Source of the DNA: Nitrosomonas ureae
GTDB lineage: Bacteria; Pseudomonadota; Gammaproteobacteria; Burkholderiales; Nitrosomonadaceae
DNA: 64,000 bases
Assembly: GCF_900108305.1 (NCBI RefSeq)
Contig: NZ_FNUX01000003.1
Coordinates: forward strand, 155,772 to 219,771
Direction of reading: 5' to 3'
Below the pieces are notes generated by a model. The model was not told the origin of the DNA. It did no database searches and worked only from the letters and a program-made list of their open reading frames with translations. Below are positions 9,109 to 18,800 of this stretch, in pieces (the stretch's first letter is position 1; each line of letters opens with the position of its first letter). The translations under genes were made by a program, and so were the position numbers.

Positions 9109-11226
9109 GTGTTCTTTACCAAGGATGTTCACAAAATCAGCATCGTAGGGGGTCTATTGTTATTGGGATTGACACTGACAACCGGAATCACAGTTTATAA
9201 TGCGATGCGCCAGCAGATTGAAACTGTATTGGGCAGGGGGTTGACTGGAGCCCTGGAAGGTAAGGCTTTATTATTTCAAACGAGAGTAGAAAAAGGAATA
9301 GAAGACACCCGTGCACTGGCTCTCAGGCCCTTTATTGTTCAGTTTATGCAGGATTTAAATGATAATATCGATAATGAAACCGCCAGTAACAATCTTACTC
9401 GTAATGTAAATTCCCTTACACTGATAGGTTTCAGTGCTGCTGCAGTTTATGACCGGAACAACAACGTATTATCCCAGGTTGGCGTATTCAGCTCGAACGA
9501 GAATCCCATAATACCCTTGGATAGTGACGAAAACTCCAAGCTTATTTGGGATAATGTTTTTGTACTGCGCGTAACCGTTAACGTCTTTAACCAGGGAAAC
9601 AGAATTGGAAGGATCACTACGGAAACACGATTGCCTAATTTGACCCGAAGTTTCAGGGACATTCAATCTATTGGAAAGAGCGTGGAATTTCTAATCTGCG
9701 CCAAATTGTCAGAAAATCGTCAAGCCATCGCATGTCTTATCAATAGTCCCGGTTCTATCAGATTTACACACTTAGGGATAAGCTATAACAAAGAAGGAGG
9801 TGTTTCCCCAAAAGAAATGGCGCTAGAGGGGAAGAGCGGTGTTGCTTCCGCAGTCGATTATAGAAATGTTCCCGTTATTGAGGCATTTACTCCATTACCC
9901 GCTTTTGGCATTGTGATGTTGCTGAAATTGGACCAGGATGAATTATTTATGCCGGTTACTGATCGATTAAAAGATATCACTTTCTATTTGGTCGCGTTGA
10001 TTCTTGCTGAAATTCTATTATTGAACTGGTTTATCAGAAAACTCATAAGCTCTGAAAAGGAAGCGCGTCAATCAAAGGTTAAAGCTGAAGAATATTCTAT
10101 TGAATTAACCAATAAAGAGAAGGAATTACGTAAAAGGCTAAAGGAAATAACCTGCCTTTATGAGATACGCCAGGAAATGGAACTGGAGGTATCAATCGAC
10201 GGAGTATGTCAGAAAATTTTCAAGCATCTGATCCCCGCTTTACAATTTCCGCATACCAGCGTAGCCGAAATTTTAATCAATGACAAGCGATATATTTCTC
10301 AGAATTATGATAAAAATCAAGATATTGAGTCAAAATCTACTAATCTTATTGAAATAATAAGACCCGTCAGATCAAGCGATAGAAAATCTATTTTTAATTT
10401 TTTTATTCATTCCGACATCTATATTAATCATAAGAATCATGGATACTTACGGGTTTACTACACGCAGGATGCGCAAAGCTCCAATACTGAAGAACAAAAA
10501 CTTATCGATGCTATCGCAAGTGTTCTAGAAGGTTGGATCGAGCTTAGGCAGGTGGAGGAAGCTTTGGTATCCGTTGCTGAAGGCCAGGTTCATAAGATTG
10601 GGCAAGAATTGCACGATAATATTGGTCAGCAAATAGCCGCGGTTGCATTTCAAGCAAGCGTACTGGAAGTGCAAACCGGTGATACGAATGTACCGCGCGC
10701 GAGAATTTCGGAATTGGCAGCATCCATTGCGCTACAAACTCAAAATCTCGTGGTAAATATTAAGCAACTTTCAAAAGTTCTATTACCTTTCGAATTAGAA
10801 ACGAATGGATTGATTTCCGCTCTGCAAACACTCGCAACTAGAATAAGCGAGACGTATAATGTCACCTGTAAATTTACCAACAATATTAGCGATGAGGACG
10901 TGGGTAGCGTAATAGCGCTGAATATGTATAGAGTTGCCCAAGAAGCGATTAATAATGCAGTAATTCACGGTAAAGCAAGGCATATATCAATTTCTTTAAC
11001 CATAGAAGAATCAAATGAAAAACTTCTGCACCTCACGATTAGTGATGATGGTCAAGGTTTCGATGAATCCGAGTCTGGTTCAGAAGAAGATTTATTTTCT
11101 GGAATGGGAATAAAGATTATGCATTACCGTGCAAAACAATTGGATGGCAAGTTAAAAATCTTAAGACGAAATGTAAGTGGTGTAGAAGTGCATTTCATAG
11201 TTCCAGTAAATCAAGGTGACAATTAG
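9109..11226 (+). CDS. NarX-family membrane sensor histidine kinase
   Basis: A 705-residue sensor starting with GTG behind AAGGAG. Transmembrane segments lie near residues 10-30 and 290-310 and enclose a periplasmic sensing region of about 260 residues. A linker and GAF-like region (about 345-480) precede a HisKA_3 dimerisation domain with the phospho-acceptor histidine in ELHDNIGQ (near 502). The HATPase_c part has QEAINNAVIHG and DDGQGFD. Kinases of this class phosphorylate NarL/FixJ regulators. The partner gene overlaps its 3' end by 11 nt, so the two are translationally coupled. The signal sensed is unknown. Confidence 0.9.
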   Translation: MFFTKDVHKISIVGGLLLLGLTLTTGITVYNAMRQQIETVLGRGLTGALEGKALLFQTRVEKGIEDTRALALRPFIVQFMQDLNDNIDNETASNNLTRNVNSLTLIGFSAAAVYDRNNNVLSQVGVFSSNENPIIPLDSDENSKLIWDNVFVLRVTVNVFNQGNRIGRITTETRLPNLTRSFRDIQSIGKSVEFLICAKLSENRQAIACLINSPGSIRFTHLGISYNKEGGVSPKEMALEGKSGVASAVDYRNVPVIEAFTPLPAFGIVMLLKLDQDELFMPVTDRLKDITFYLVALILAEILLLNWFIRKLISSEKEARQSKVKAEEYSIELTNKEKELRKRLKEITCLYEIRQEMELEVSIDGVCQKIFKHLIPALQFPHTSVAEILINDKRYISQNYDKNQDIESKSTNLIEIIRPVRSSDRKSIFNFFIHSDIYINHKNHGYLRVYYTQDAQSSNTEEQKLIDAIASVLEGWIELRQVEEALVSVAEGQVHKIGQELHDNIGQQIAAVAFQASVLEVQTGDTNVPRARISELAASIALQTQNLVVNIKQLSKVLLPFELETNGLISALQTLATRISETYNVTCKFTNNISDEDVGSVIALNMYRVAQEAINNAVIHGKARHISISLTIEESNEKLLHLTISDDGQGFDESESGSEEDLFSGMGIKIMHYRAKQLDGKLKILRRNVSGVEVHFIVPVNQGDN

Positions 11227-11884
11227 TACCAAATCAAAAATAATGTTGGTTGATGATCACGCCATGATTAGACATGGCATGGCAATGCTGATTAACATGG
11301 AAGCGGATATGGAAGTCTCCTGTGAAGCCGGAGATGGTCCGGAAGCCATTGAAATTATCAAGAAAAATATCAAGGAAAACATTCCTATTGATATATTGAT
11401 ATTGGATGTTTCGCTTAAATCAGTATCCGGACTTGAAATAATCAAAAGCGTCCAATCCTTGGCCCCTTCATTGCCGGTATTATTTATTTCGATGCATGAT
11501 GAGTCTGTCTATGCTGAACGTGCATTAAGAGCCGGCGCCCGTGGATATGTTATGAAACAGGAGCCCAGGAATGTTCTGATAGCAGCGATTCGTGAAGTAT
11601 TGAAAGGTAATATTTTTCTGAGTAAAAGTATGCAAGAACAGGTATTAAAGCGAATTGCAGTGAGAGGCTATGAGCAAGAAGCTACGGTAAGTGCGCTGAC
11701 TCCCAGTGAATTCGAGGTATTTCACTTAATTGGTCTTGGCTATAACAGCCATGAAATTTCGAACTTATTATCCCGTAGCGTTAAAACGATCGAAACACAT
11801 CGATTTAATATTCGTACTAAATTGAAATTGAGAGATACGGGGGATTTAATACGCTATGCAACTAAATGGTTTGCGGATAAATAA
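11216..11884 (+). CDS. NarL/FixJ-family response regulator
   Basis: A 222-residue regulator starting at the GTG at 11216. The receiver domain (about 8-130) has the acidic pair DD at 13-14, the phospho-acceptor aspartate in LILDVSLKS near residue 63, and a lysine in YVMKQEP. A LuxR-type helix-turn-helix follows at about 155-220 (LTPSEFEVFHLIGLGYNSHEIS, written here in two parts by its ends). It binds DNA when phosphorylated by the kinase encoded just upstream. Targets are unknown; its own operon or the divergent membrane genes downstream are possible. Confidence 0.92.
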   Translation: MTISTKSKIMLVDDHAMIRHGMAMLINMEADMEVSCEAGDGPEAIEIIKKNIKENIPIDILILDVSLKSVSGLEIIKSVQSLAPSLPVLFISMHDESVYAERALRAGARGYVMKQEPRNVLIAAIREVLKGNIFLSKSMQEQVLKRIAVRGYEQEATVSALTPSEFEVFHLIGLGYNSHEISNLLSRSVKTIETHRFNIRTKLKLRDTGDLIRYATKWFADK

Positions 11885-12049
11885 CAAAACCCATGGCTCT
11901 GAAATCTCAGCACTGCAGAACGAAGAAAACTGCCGCAAAAGTACCTGCTGGATATTGCTAGACCGCCCGTAAATCTGGTGATCTTTTAGATAAGATGCTG
12001 AAAAGGCCGCTTGCTGACATAACAATTAACAGCCAGTAGTCCAATAAGT

Positions 12050-12135
12050 TATCTGTAGTAATGCAAACCTGATCTGACAGGTTGTTTTATCAAAATGAGC
12101 ATCTGCCGGATCTGGTTTGCACTACTACAGATTAT
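12050..12135. repeat. Imperfect inverted repeat between convergent genes
   Basis: The left arm (from 12053, CTGTAGTAATGCAAACC onward) pairs with the right arm ending at 12130 (GGTTTGCACTACTACAG), with further pairing towards the centre. The arms are about 25-30 bp with few mismatches. It lies between the response regulator gene and the convergent small membrane gene. It could be a bidirectional terminator or a small palindromic repeat element; there is no T-run, so the second reading is equally likely. Confidence 0.6.
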
Positions 12136-12165
12136 GTCGCTGTCAGTCTAAAAAAGACTAGATAT

Positions 12166-12378
12166 TTATTTTATGAGACGACGTGACGCTTTTTTTGGAT
12201 AAAAACTACTCAATAATAAGTAGATAATAAACAGGGCCGATCCCATCAGAACTTCGTCACTTAACAGAGCACTGCCCATATTAACGTTGATCGCAGGATG
12301 CTCAATATTCACATACATTACAAATAATGTAAGCAACATCGTCATTAAAGAAAAAACAAAGATTTTTTGAATTGTCAT
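12166..12378 (-). CDS. Small protein with two transmembrane segments
   Basis: A 70-residue protein with hydrophobic stretches at about 5-23 and 44-61, separated by a polar loop, and a basic tail (PKKASRRLIK). The ribosome site GGGAGG lies just upstream of the ATG, which supports translation. I do not recognise the family. It follows the universal stress protein gene on the same strand and may be cotranscribed with it and sulP. Confidence 0.6.
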   Translation of the reverse strand: MTIQKIFVFSLMTMLLTLFVMYVNIEHPAINVNMGSALLSDEVLMGSALFIIYLLLSSFYPKKASRRLIK

Positions 12379-12432
12379 TTTAACCTCCCGTTATAAAATA
12401 AAATAATTTGCGGATAGTGATCTGAATCGTAA

Positions 12433-12840
12433 TTAATTGATCCTTACCAGCATTATTGAACAATCCACTTTCTTAATTAGCTCCTCTGCTACAGAGCCAG
12501 AGAAAAAACGATCAAGCCCTTTTCGGTTTGAGGTGCCAACTACGAGCAAGTCCGCTTTCCATTCAGTTGCTGATTCCGCAATTGCCATACTGATCGCATT
12601 CAGGCCGTACTGATCATCAACGACGAGAAGTTTTGTTTCGATTTCCAGGTCATTGATATTCGATTTTGCCTTTTCCAATACTGCAAGCCCTGCTTCCTGG
12701 CTGGACTGAAGATCATCATTATTAATACAATGCGCTATACATAATGATGCCTTGAAAGTTCCAGCAATTTTTGTGGCCGTTGCCAGAGCCTGTTTCGAGA
12801 ATTCACTCTCATCGATTGCAATATAGACTTTTTTATACAT
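12433..12840 (-). CDS. Universal stress protein, UspA family
   Basis: A 135-residue single Usp domain. It begins KKVYIAIDESEFSKQAL and ends with the nucleotide-binding GTSNRKGLDRFFSGSVAEE-type loop (GxxxxGx8GS) near residues 101-120. The complete loop suggests an ATP-binding Usp. Usp proteins accumulate under starvation and other stress. It is 96 nt downstream of the SulP transporter gene, with a hairpin between them; a Usp next to a SulP or ion transporter is a common arrangement. Confidence 0.88.
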   Translation of the reverse strand: MYKKVYIAIDESEFSKQALATATKIAGTFKASLCIAHCINNDDLQSSQEAGLAVLEKAKSNINDLEIETKLLVVDDQYGLNAISMAIAESATEWKADLLVVGTSNRKGLDRFFSGSVAEELIKKVDCSIMLVRIN

Positions 12841-12872
12841 AATTAACTTTTTATGAGATTCATTGATTGGTT

Positions 12873-12920
12873 TTTGTAGTAACAGCGCATTTGGAACATG
12901 TTGCGCGCTGCTACTACAAA
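12873..12920. repeat. Hairpin between sulP-like and usp genes
   Basis: Arms TTTGTAGTAACAGCGC (12873-12888) and GCGCTGCTACTACAAA (12905-12920) pair with one mismatch around a 16-nt loop. No T-run follows on either strand, so it is more likely an RNA-processing or stability element in the leftward transcript than a terminator. Confidence 0.65.
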
Positions 12921-12936
12921 CCTTACTAAAACATTT

Positions 12937-14280
12937 CTACTGCAAATTCGAGCTATCATCAGTTTTCAAGCTACGAAAATATCTTTTTACAACTTCTTTG
13001 CCAGGCATATTGTCATGCTTCGTATAAACCATATAGTGAATGACAGCATGGATTGCCATGGCAGCCAACAACCCTTCAAAGATACCTACCTTAAACACCA
13101 GACCTGCAGTAATCACTGCCAGAATCAATGCATATGAACCATAATGCGTAACGTGGACCAGTCCTGCTATCATCTTGTAGCCGGTGAAAAGCATGATCGC
13201 CGCCAGTGCAAATTTTGGCAGAAAATCAAGATATTGCACATTAAAGGTGAAAAAACAAACAACACAACCGATGATCAAAACCGAGAACTTGGTCATCGCG
13301 CCAGCCAGTCTGTTAGTTGTACTCTTGGCAAGACCATCCAGATTTGTCATACCATGGAAGAAGCTTGAACCAAGATTGGCAACCCAGATCGCCAGCAAGC
13401 TATTGTTGCTGTCGGTTTTGCGTTTCAACGGGTCAATTTTCTCAATCGCCGCATTACTCATTACTTGTTCGATCACATCGACGATTGCCAGCATGGCGCA
13501 AAACAGAAGCATGTAAACCATCATCATTACGGTGACATCTGCCGCAGGTAACGGTAGTTTTAAATAAAGATCCACATCTTCTACAGAAATCATAGGAACG
13601 CTTACAAATTGCGCTAGAGCTACCCCTCCTATGATGAGCGCGAAGTAAGGAATTGCAGGCTGCTTATCTTTAAATTTTGAAAAAAGAAATAAGAAAAGAG
13701 CAACCCCTGTAGCGGATATTCCCACCATTTGTATCCGTGCTTCATTCCAGAAATCCTCGGTAACCATTTCTACTGGAATTTCGTAGGTAAATTCAGAGAA
13801 TTTCAGAAAAATTTTCAACCCAACACCTGCCAGTAAGCCCTCTACCAGATACACCGGTACCGCCACCAGCAAATACCTCTGCCAATTAAACTTCCATATA
13901 ACCGCCTGCATTACCGCAGTCATGAAAACACAAAACGCCATATTCTCCCAGCCGAAACTAGCCACTCCAAGCGCCAGAACGGGAGCAAGTCCGGCGGCGA
14001 TGCCTGGCGACCCTATGTAATTGCCTGGTTTGAACCACGAGAATAACCATCCTATCAGTGAAGCAAACACTACGGTCGCCAAGCCCACTTTAATAGGATA
14101 ATCAGACATGATCGCTATTCCGATTGTTAACGGAATAGCCATTGCACCCGTTATTAAGCCAGCCGCAGTGTCACGAAAAAAATACTGGGCCTGAAAAGCA
14201 GCAGACCCATACCCGCTCGCGTTTATATCTTCCAGATGGCGATTGCTTGCTGAAGACTCTTTCTCTATATGCGTTGCCAT
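12937..14280 (-). CDS. SulP-family anion transporter lacking STAS domain
   Basis: A 447-residue inner-membrane transporter with roughly 10-14 hydrophobic segments. It carries the SulP/SLC26 N-terminal signature region (RDTAAGLITGAMAIPLTIG) and the IGSPG segment. It stops shortly after the last membrane segment with no C-terminal STAS domain. SulP proteins move sulfate, bicarbonate or other anions. In an autotroph with RuBisCO a bicarbonate role is possible, but this is inference. GAGGGG precedes the ATG. The downstream genes are the universal stress protein and a small membrane protein. Confidence 0.85.
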   Translation of the reverse strand: MATHIEKESSASNRHLEDINASGYGSAAFQAQYFFRDTAAGLITGAMAIPLTIGIAIMSDYPIKVGLATVVFASLIGWLFSWFKPGNYIGSPGIAAGLAPVLALGVASFGWENMAFCVFMTAVMQAVIWKFNWQRYLLVAVPVYLVEGLLAGVGLKIFLKFSEFTYEIPVEMVTEDFWNEARIQMVGISATGVALFLFLFSKFKDKQPAIPYFALIIGGVALAQFVSVPMISVEDVDLYLKLPLPAADVTVMMMVYMLLFCAMLAIVDVIEQVMSNAAIEKIDPLKRKTDSNNSLLAIWVANLGSSFFHGMTNLDGLAKSTTNRLAGAMTKFSVLIIGCVVCFFTFNVQYLDFLPKFALAAIMLFTGYKMIAGLVHVTHYGSYALILAVITAGLVFKVGIFEGLLAAMAIHAVIHYMVYTKHDNMPGKEVVKRYFRSLKTDDSSNLQ

Positions 14281-15518
14281 AAGTTAATTCCCCTCTCCAA
14301 ATACAACTAATTTATTAAAAATTATAATTAATGGATTAAGACCCATTTTTTAGTTACCAGGATATTTTTTGTTGCCATGTTCATCAATTTGCCATTCCAT
14401 TTTTCATGAACTAATTCATAAACATAGATAGTGTTAATGACAAAATTATCCTTTTGCGATACGAGAGCATACTAATCCCGCGTGCAATTGGCTGTACATT
14501 GGGCAAAGTATTAAAGTAAACAGGGGAATTAATTATCCGAACTAAAACTATTACTTAGGTTTTCTAAGCATTTCTATTAGATTGGGTAAAAAAAGCGGAC
14601 GAAGAATTTTGTAAGTGATAGATTTATCAGATTAAAATAGAAAGGGATTGTTGCTAACGATAGCTCAGAAGCTCCGACAAACACTCTATAAAAACCATAG
14701 CACCACTTATGATTAAGTCAATGATTATTAAATAAATACCTCCATATCGTCGTGTAAATGAATTTATTTTTCCAGGAAATATTTTCAGTTTGAAATTCTT
14801 CTCGAATGAACAAAAAGCTTTATCCGAACTCTCTATATTTCCCTATATAAACTGTGAGCATATAAACTTCCACTGCATGGCATTTTTGAATACCCTCAAA
14901 ACTCTTTTGTAACTACGGTACGTATAAAGAAGGTTTTGATCAGATAACTTACATATAAGGCGAGAACAATATCGGACAAAAGATAACCCGCAGCAATGCT
15001 GGATAATTCTGAAATTAATATAATTGCAGAAACAATCAAAATGATCATATAAGTCTGATTATGAATCATGAAATTACCCTCACATAAAAGCTAATAAAAA
15101 TTACCTGAGAAACCCGATGAAGCTCATGTACATAACATTATAGACCATATATTAACAAAAAATTCACATTTATTTCACAAAAAATTCACAACATCATAAA
15201 ACTTCTTGTTTATTAATCACATACGCCCTAATCTCATAACAAATATTTTGATTACCTCCCACTTTAATGCGCTATCTCGAGCTTGAATCCACGAAAGCAA
15301 TATTGCTAAAGTAATACGGTAGCTATAATGAACACAAAAATATAACGGGAGCTCATTATTTTGAGCTGAATGAAAATAGCGGTATCCTACCGATTAAGCG
15401 GATAACAGATGCTTCTGTATCATTTTCAGCTTAATCTGTAATATTGATTCGTAGTTAAACAATCATTCAATTTTCATTTGACGATGGTATCGTCAAATTT
15501 TAGCAAAAAGGAATTAAC
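14281..15518. other. Long AT-rich intergenic region with one small gene candidate
   Basis: About 1.2 kb, strongly AT-rich. It contains the upstream region of the SulP gene and one credible small membrane ORF at 14896-15069, listed separately. I found no other gene, RNA or repeat that I can support here. Confidence 0.5.
14896..15069 (-). CDS. Small two-helix membrane protein (57 aa)
   Basis: A 57-codon frame starting MIHNQTYMIILIVSA, with two hydrophobic stretches (about residues 7-20 and 25-46) and a charged end (VVTKEF). GAGGG lies about 8 nt upstream of the ATG. The coding potential rests on this ribosome site and the clean membrane-helix pattern. I recognise no family. It lies alone in the long gap upstream of the SulP gene and may belong to the same leftward regulatory neighbourhood. 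Confidence 0.45.
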   Translation of the reverse strand: MIHNQTYMIILIVSAIILISELSSIAAGYLLSDIVLALYVSYLIKTFFIRTVVTKEF

Positions 15519-15851
15519 ATGCTGCGCGCACTTTTTATGCTGATAGTCTTTGTAGTCTTTGTGAGTATGCTTCAGGGCTGTGCAACTTCCAGAGAAGTGT
15601 TTCTTACCGATGGAGCCAAAGGGTATAACATCAATTGCAGTGGCTCTAGAAGAAACTATAGCCACTGCTTGGAAAAAGCCGGGGATATCTGCGGCATGCG
15701 GGGATATCACGTGCTGAACCAACAGGGTGATATCGTTCCTTTTCCTCAGGCAATCCGTGAATTTAGAGCAAATGCCCAATCAACTTCAATCGGATTTTTA
15801 ACGCAATCGGGTTCGATGGTTACTCGCAACCTATTTATCAAATGCAAATAA
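15519..15851 (+). CDS. Small predicted lipoprotein
   Basis: A 110-residue protein with a hydrophobic signal peptide and a lipobox, LQGC, so Cys21 would be lipid-modified after signal peptidase II cleavage. The mature part has four more cysteines (in NINCSGS, SHCLEK, ICGMRG and FIKCK), suggesting two disulphides and a periplasmic location. This resembles small proteobacterial lipoproteins of unknown function. It stands alone between two AT-rich gaps. Confidence 0.75.
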   Translation: MLRALFMLIVFVVFVSMLQGCATSREVFLTDGAKGYNINCSGSRRNYSHCLEKAGDICGMRGYHVLNQQGDIVPFPQAIREFRANAQSTSIGFLTQSGSMVTRNLFIKCK

Positions 15852-16142
15852 ACGAAAGTACAATCGAAAAAAATACTTTTTCAAGAAAATCCGTCGCCAT
15901 ATTCACACCAGCCAGCGGTACCCCCATCGTGGATAAGCATATTTCAGTTTATTCACACCATACTTCACGCTGCTCGATAAATCGATAACATATCCTGTGC
16001 GCGCAATAAGCAATTCCTCGAGAACTCGCGCTTTAATCGATGAATAGACGCACTATCGCAATACATTACAGTGTTTTTACGCTACGCTAAATTAAGTTAG
16101 AATATACGCTTTTTAGAATTTATCTTATGGGGGAGTTCCTGA

Positions 16143-17063
16143 ATGTCAATGGCTGACCGTGATGGTGTAATCTGGTATGACGGGAAGATGGTTCCCTGGC
16201 GGGATGCCAATACGCATGTATTAACCCATACGCTGCATTATGGCCTGGGCGTTTTTGAAGGGTTGCGCGCCTATGAAACCGCACAAGGATCAGCGATATT
16301 CCGCTTGCAGGAACATACTGACCGCTTGTTTAACTCGGCGCATATTTTCATGATGAAAATACCTTATAGCAAGGATGCCATCATGCAGGCGCAATGCGAT
16401 GTGGTGAAACAAAACCAATTGACTTCCGGTTATATTCGTCCGATCGCTTTCTACGGTGCCGAGGCCATGGGACTATCCGCCAAAACATTATCCGTGCATG
16501 TCGCCATCGCCGCCTGGCCGTGGGGTACGTATTTGGGTCCCGAAAGCCTGGAGAATGGCATTCGCGTCAAGACTTCGTCGTTCACCCGGCATCATGTCAA
16601 CATTAATATGTGCCGCGCCAAGTCAGTAACCACTTACGCCAATTCAATTCTCGCCAATCAGGAAGTTGGACTGGATGGATACGATGAAGCATTGCTGCTG
16701 GATGTTGAAGGGTATGTTGCAGAAGGGTCGGGAGAAAATATTTTTATTATCAAACAAGGAAAAATTTATACGCCTGACCTGACTTCCTGCCTGGAAGGCA
16801 TAACCCGCGCATCCATTATTGAACTGGCGGCAGAAGCGGGTATTCCCGTTATCGAGAAACGCATTACACGCGATGAAGTTTACTGCGCGGATGAGGCATT
16901 TTTCACCGGCACCGCTGCTGAAGTAACGCCCATTCGCGAATTGGATAACCGCATTATCGGATCCGGCAAGCGCGGACCGATTACCGCGCAGCTACAAACA
17001 CTATTTTTTGATTGTGTCAAAGGTAAAGCCAAGAATCACGCCAACTGGCTTACCTTGATTTAA
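16143..17063 (+). CDS. ilvE: Branched-chain amino acid aminotransferase
   Basis: A 306-residue class IV PLP-dependent aminotransferase. It carries out the last step of leucine, isoleucine and valine synthesis with glutamate as amino donor. Visible marks are the HYGLGVFEGLRAY segment near residue 33, the PLP lysine in CRAKSVTTYAN (about 160) and the EGSGENIF cofactor loop. The start at 16143 follows GGGGGAG. A small zinc-finger gene follows 25 nt downstream, so these two are probably cotranscribed. Confidence 0.95.
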   Translation: MSMADRDGVIWYDGKMVPWRDANTHVLTHTLHYGLGVFEGLRAYETAQGSAIFRLQEHTDRLFNSAHIFMMKIPYSKDAIMQAQCDVVKQNQLTSGYIRPIAFYGAEAMGLSAKTLSVHVAIAAWPWGTYLGPESLENGIRVKTSSFTRHHVNINMCRAKSVTTYANSILANQEVGLDGYDEALLLDVEGYVAEGSGENIFIIKQGKIYTPDLTSCLEGITRASIIELAAEAGIPVIEKRITRDEVYCADEAFFTGTAAEVTPIRELDNRIIGSGKRGPITAQLQTLFFDCVKGKAKNHANWLTLI

Positions 17064-17088
17064 TAATGCACCATTGGAGCTAACCTGT

Positions 17089-17292
17089 ATGAATCAACAA
17101 ACCGATAATAAAGCCCGGGAGATCGAAGTTACTGCTGACGACTTACCACTCCATTGCCCCATGCCGTCGATGCTGTTATGGAATTCCCATCCACGCGTTT
17201 TTCTGCCGATTGAGGCCACCGGAGAAGCGCTTTGTCCGTACTGCGGCACCCATTACACGCTGAAAGGCGGGGCCGCACCGGGTCATCACTGA
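17089..17292 (+). CDS. Zinc-finger CHCC domain protein (NDUFS6-like)
   Basis: A 67-residue protein with the pattern C-H near LHCPMPS, then CPYCGTHYTL. This is the CHCC zinc finger related to the mitochondrial complex I NDUFS6 C-terminus. The start at 17089 is chosen because GGAG lies about 10 nt upstream; an upstream TTG would lack a ribosome site. This small protein commonly sits next to ilvE in betaproteobacteria. Its role is unknown. Confidence 0.8.
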   Translation: MNQQTDNKAREIEVTADDLPLHCPMPSMLLWNSHPRVFLPIEATGEALCPYCGTHYTLKGGAAPGHH

Positions 17293-17399
17293 GATCCACT
17301 GATTCATGAGGAAACCTGCGTTCTGATGATCCATTGCAATACGATCAATATCGATTTACCATGTTGTATTAACTACTATTTTTCCGGATTTACTAAATA

Positions 17400-18776
17400 A
17401 TGCAAACCATTCCTCATGAAATTTTTAAAGCTTATGATATCCGCGGCATTGTCGGTAAAACCATCACTGTAGAAAATGTCGAAAGAATCGGCCATGCCAT
17501 AGGCTCCGAAGCACGCGCCAGGAATCTGAGCGCGATTGCAATCGGGCGCGATGGCAGGCTATCAGGTACCGAACTTTCTCAGGCGCTTGCACGTGGTATC
17601 CGCAACAGTGGAATCGATGTGGTGGATGTCGGCATGGTCGCAACGCCCATGCTCTATTTTGCCGCGCATCAGCTCTGCCAGTATTCCGGCGTAATGGTGA
17701 CCGGCAGCCATAATCCGCCTGAATATAATGGCTTCAAGATTGTATTGGGCGGTCAGACGCTGGCAGCAGAAACCATTCAGGCGTTACGAATACGTATCGA
17801 AAATAATGACTTGACCCACGGCACCGGCAATTATTCCGAGCAAACTATTGTCAGCGCTTATCTCGAACGCATCACCCAGGATATCCAATTGAGCCGTCCG
17901 CTCAAAATCGTGGTTGATTGCGGCAATGGCGTAGCGGGTGCATTCGCACCGGCGCTGTATCGCGGTCTGGGTTGTCAGGTCACTGAATTGTTCTGTGATG
18001 TGGATGGTTCTTTCCCCAATCATCATCCTGATCCATCCGTACCCGAAAATCTCAATGACGTTATTCATGCGTTAAAAACCACCGATGCCGAAATCGGCCT
18101 GGCTTTTGACGGTGATGGCGACCGGCTGGGCATCGTAACCAAGAATGGCAATATCATTAATGCCGACCGCCAGCTGATGCTGTTCGCAGCAGACGTATTA
18201 TCGAGAAACCCCGGTGAAAAAATCATTTTTGACGTGAAATGCACCCGTAATCTGGCGCCCTGGATTAGTAAGCATGGTGGCACTCCTGTAATGTGGAAAA
18301 CCGGACACTCATTTATCAAAGCCAAACTCATTGAAGAAAAAGCTCTGCTGGCTGGAGAAATGAGCGGACATTTGTTCTTCAAGGAGCGCTGGTATGGCTT
18401 TGACGATGGGCTATATGCCGGTGCACGGTTGCTGGAATTGATGAGCCGCGTAGCGGATATTAACGCTACACTGAACGATCTTCCCGACAGCCTTAACACG
18501 CCGGAAATACAGGTACGCACAGCCGAGGGTGAAAATCATGCTTTGATAGCGCAATTACAACAGCGGGCAGTTTTTAGTAATCCGCAACAAGTCATTACTA
18601 TTGATGGACTACGCGTCGAATACAGCGATGGATTTGGTCTGGCGCGCGCTTCCAATACCACACCCGTGATCGTGTTGCGCTTTGAAGCGGATAATGAAGC
18701 CGCGCTCAAACGTATCCAGGAAGATTTTCGCCACAATATTCTACAAGTAAAGCCGGATGCTCAATTACCTTTCTAG
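17400..18776 (+). CDS. Phosphomannomutase/phosphoglucomutase
   Basis: A 458-residue alpha-D-phosphohexomutase. The phosphoserine loop is TGSHNPP (serine near 103), the metal-binding loop DGDGDR lies near 238, and the sugar-binding loop is GEMSGH. The enzyme interconverts hexose 1- and 6-phosphates to supply nucleotide sugars for surface polysaccharide. Its length is close to Pseudomonas AlgC (about 460). Whether mannose or glucose phosphate is the main substrate cannot be told from sequence. nadE follows 24 nt later. Confidence 0.9.
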   Translation: MQTIPHEIFKAYDIRGIVGKTITVENVERIGHAIGSEARARNLSAIAIGRDGRLSGTELSQALARGIRNSGIDVVDVGMVATPMLYFAAHQLCQYSGVMVTGSHNPPEYNGFKIVLGGQTLAAETIQALRIRIENNDLTHGTGNYSEQTIVSAYLERITQDIQLSRPLKIVVDCGNGVAGAFAPALYRGLGCQVTELFCDVDGSFPNHHPDPSVPENLNDVIHALKTTDAEIGLAFDGDGDRLGIVTKNGNIINADRQLMLFAADVLSRNPGEKIIFDVKCTRNLAPWISKHGGTPVMWKTGHSFIKAKLIEEKALLAGEMSGHLFFKERWYGFDDGLYAGARLLELMSRVADINATLNDLPDSLNTPEIQVRTAEGENHALIAQLQQRAVFSNPQQVITIDGLRVEYSDGFGLARASNTTPVIVLRFEADNEAALKRIQEDFRHNILQVKPDAQLPF

Positions 18777-18800
18777 TTTGCAATAATACCGCGGCAGATC

